Source: Tridacna crocea | Lineage: Eukaryota > Mollusca > Bivalvia > Cardiida > Cardiidae | DNA length: 64,000 nucleotides | NCBI GenBank assembly: GCA_943736015.1 | Contig: OX031059.1 | Coordinates: forward strand, 60,151,159-60,215,158 | Reading direction: 5' to 3' | Shown here: positions 63,930 to 64,000 of the stretch, one piece after another | Position numbering within the stretch: position 1 is the stretch's first letter | How the letters are laid out: each line of letters opens with the position of its first letter | The notes under the pieces: model-generated | Databases searched by the model: none | What the model saw: only the letters and a program-made list of their open reading frames with translations | Told to the model about the DNA's origin: nothing | Translations under genes and position numbers: made by a program

Positions 63930-64000
63930 AGTTCTATGAGTGTAGGACAAAACCCCCCTAGGACAAAACACCCTAGGACAAAACCCCCATGGACAAAACT
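63930..64000. repeat. short tandem array TAGGACAAAACCCCC
   Basis: Four degenerate ~15-bp units up to the window end; same motif class as 52960-53040. Confidence 0.75.

Noticed and set aside
1-64000. CRISPR array
   Set aside because: Repeats are dispersed transposons or tandem satellites; the DNA is nuclear animal sequence.

Overview
The window is animal nuclear DNA: AT-rich, with GT-AG introns, housekeeping genes and very dense mobile-element debris. Three conserved genes are recognisable, and their intron-exon structures were read directly from the sequence. The repeats (pearl-like elements with ~150-168 bp internal units and hairpin ends) point to a mollusc, most likely a bivalve; the species is not determined.

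Layout. (1) 1-13025, minus strand: the 5' end of AP3D1 (AP-3 adaptor delta subunit), three coding exons at 13025-12930, 1312-1217 and 757-677; the gene runs off the left edge and intron 1 is 11.6 kb of nested repeats. (2) 13026-19016: no confident gene, many TTAA-flanked palindromic MITEs. (3) 20967-19017, minus strand: complete UTP23 (SSU processome factor), three exons, 241 aa. (4) 20968-30171: 9.2 kb intergenic region of hairpin elements and repeats. (5) 30172-42320, plus strand: complete EIF3H (eIF3 subunit h), six exons, 332 aa, with a poly(A) signal at 42391. (6) 42397-64000: no recognisable gene; pearl-like arrays, MITEs, a duplicated 454-bp segment and a 4.2-kb inverted-repeat element full of RFX-like GTTGCCATGGTAAC palindromes.

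UTP23 and EIF3H are head to head, as in human (8q24.11). One serves small-subunit ribosome assembly, the other translation initiation on that subunit. AP3D1 (endosome-lysosome sorting) is functionally unrelated.

The most unusual content is mobile. A 221-bp MITE family with TTAA target duplications (piggyBac-like) occurs roughly 45 times, with a perfect palindrome of up to 67 bp at its centre whose two arms change together between subfamilies; at least one copy lies in every EIF3H intron. A 528-bp miniature LTR element (TRIM) at 5141-5668 has an 18-nt tRNA-Pro primer-binding site and tRNA-like Pol III A and B boxes inside each LTR; its GTAC duplication is confirmed by empty-site copies in this window. 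Other delimited elements are a TA-flanked 3.1-kb TIR element, a hAT-like element with an 8-bp duplication, a PIF/Harbinger-like element with TAA duplications, and several long inverted-repeat elements.
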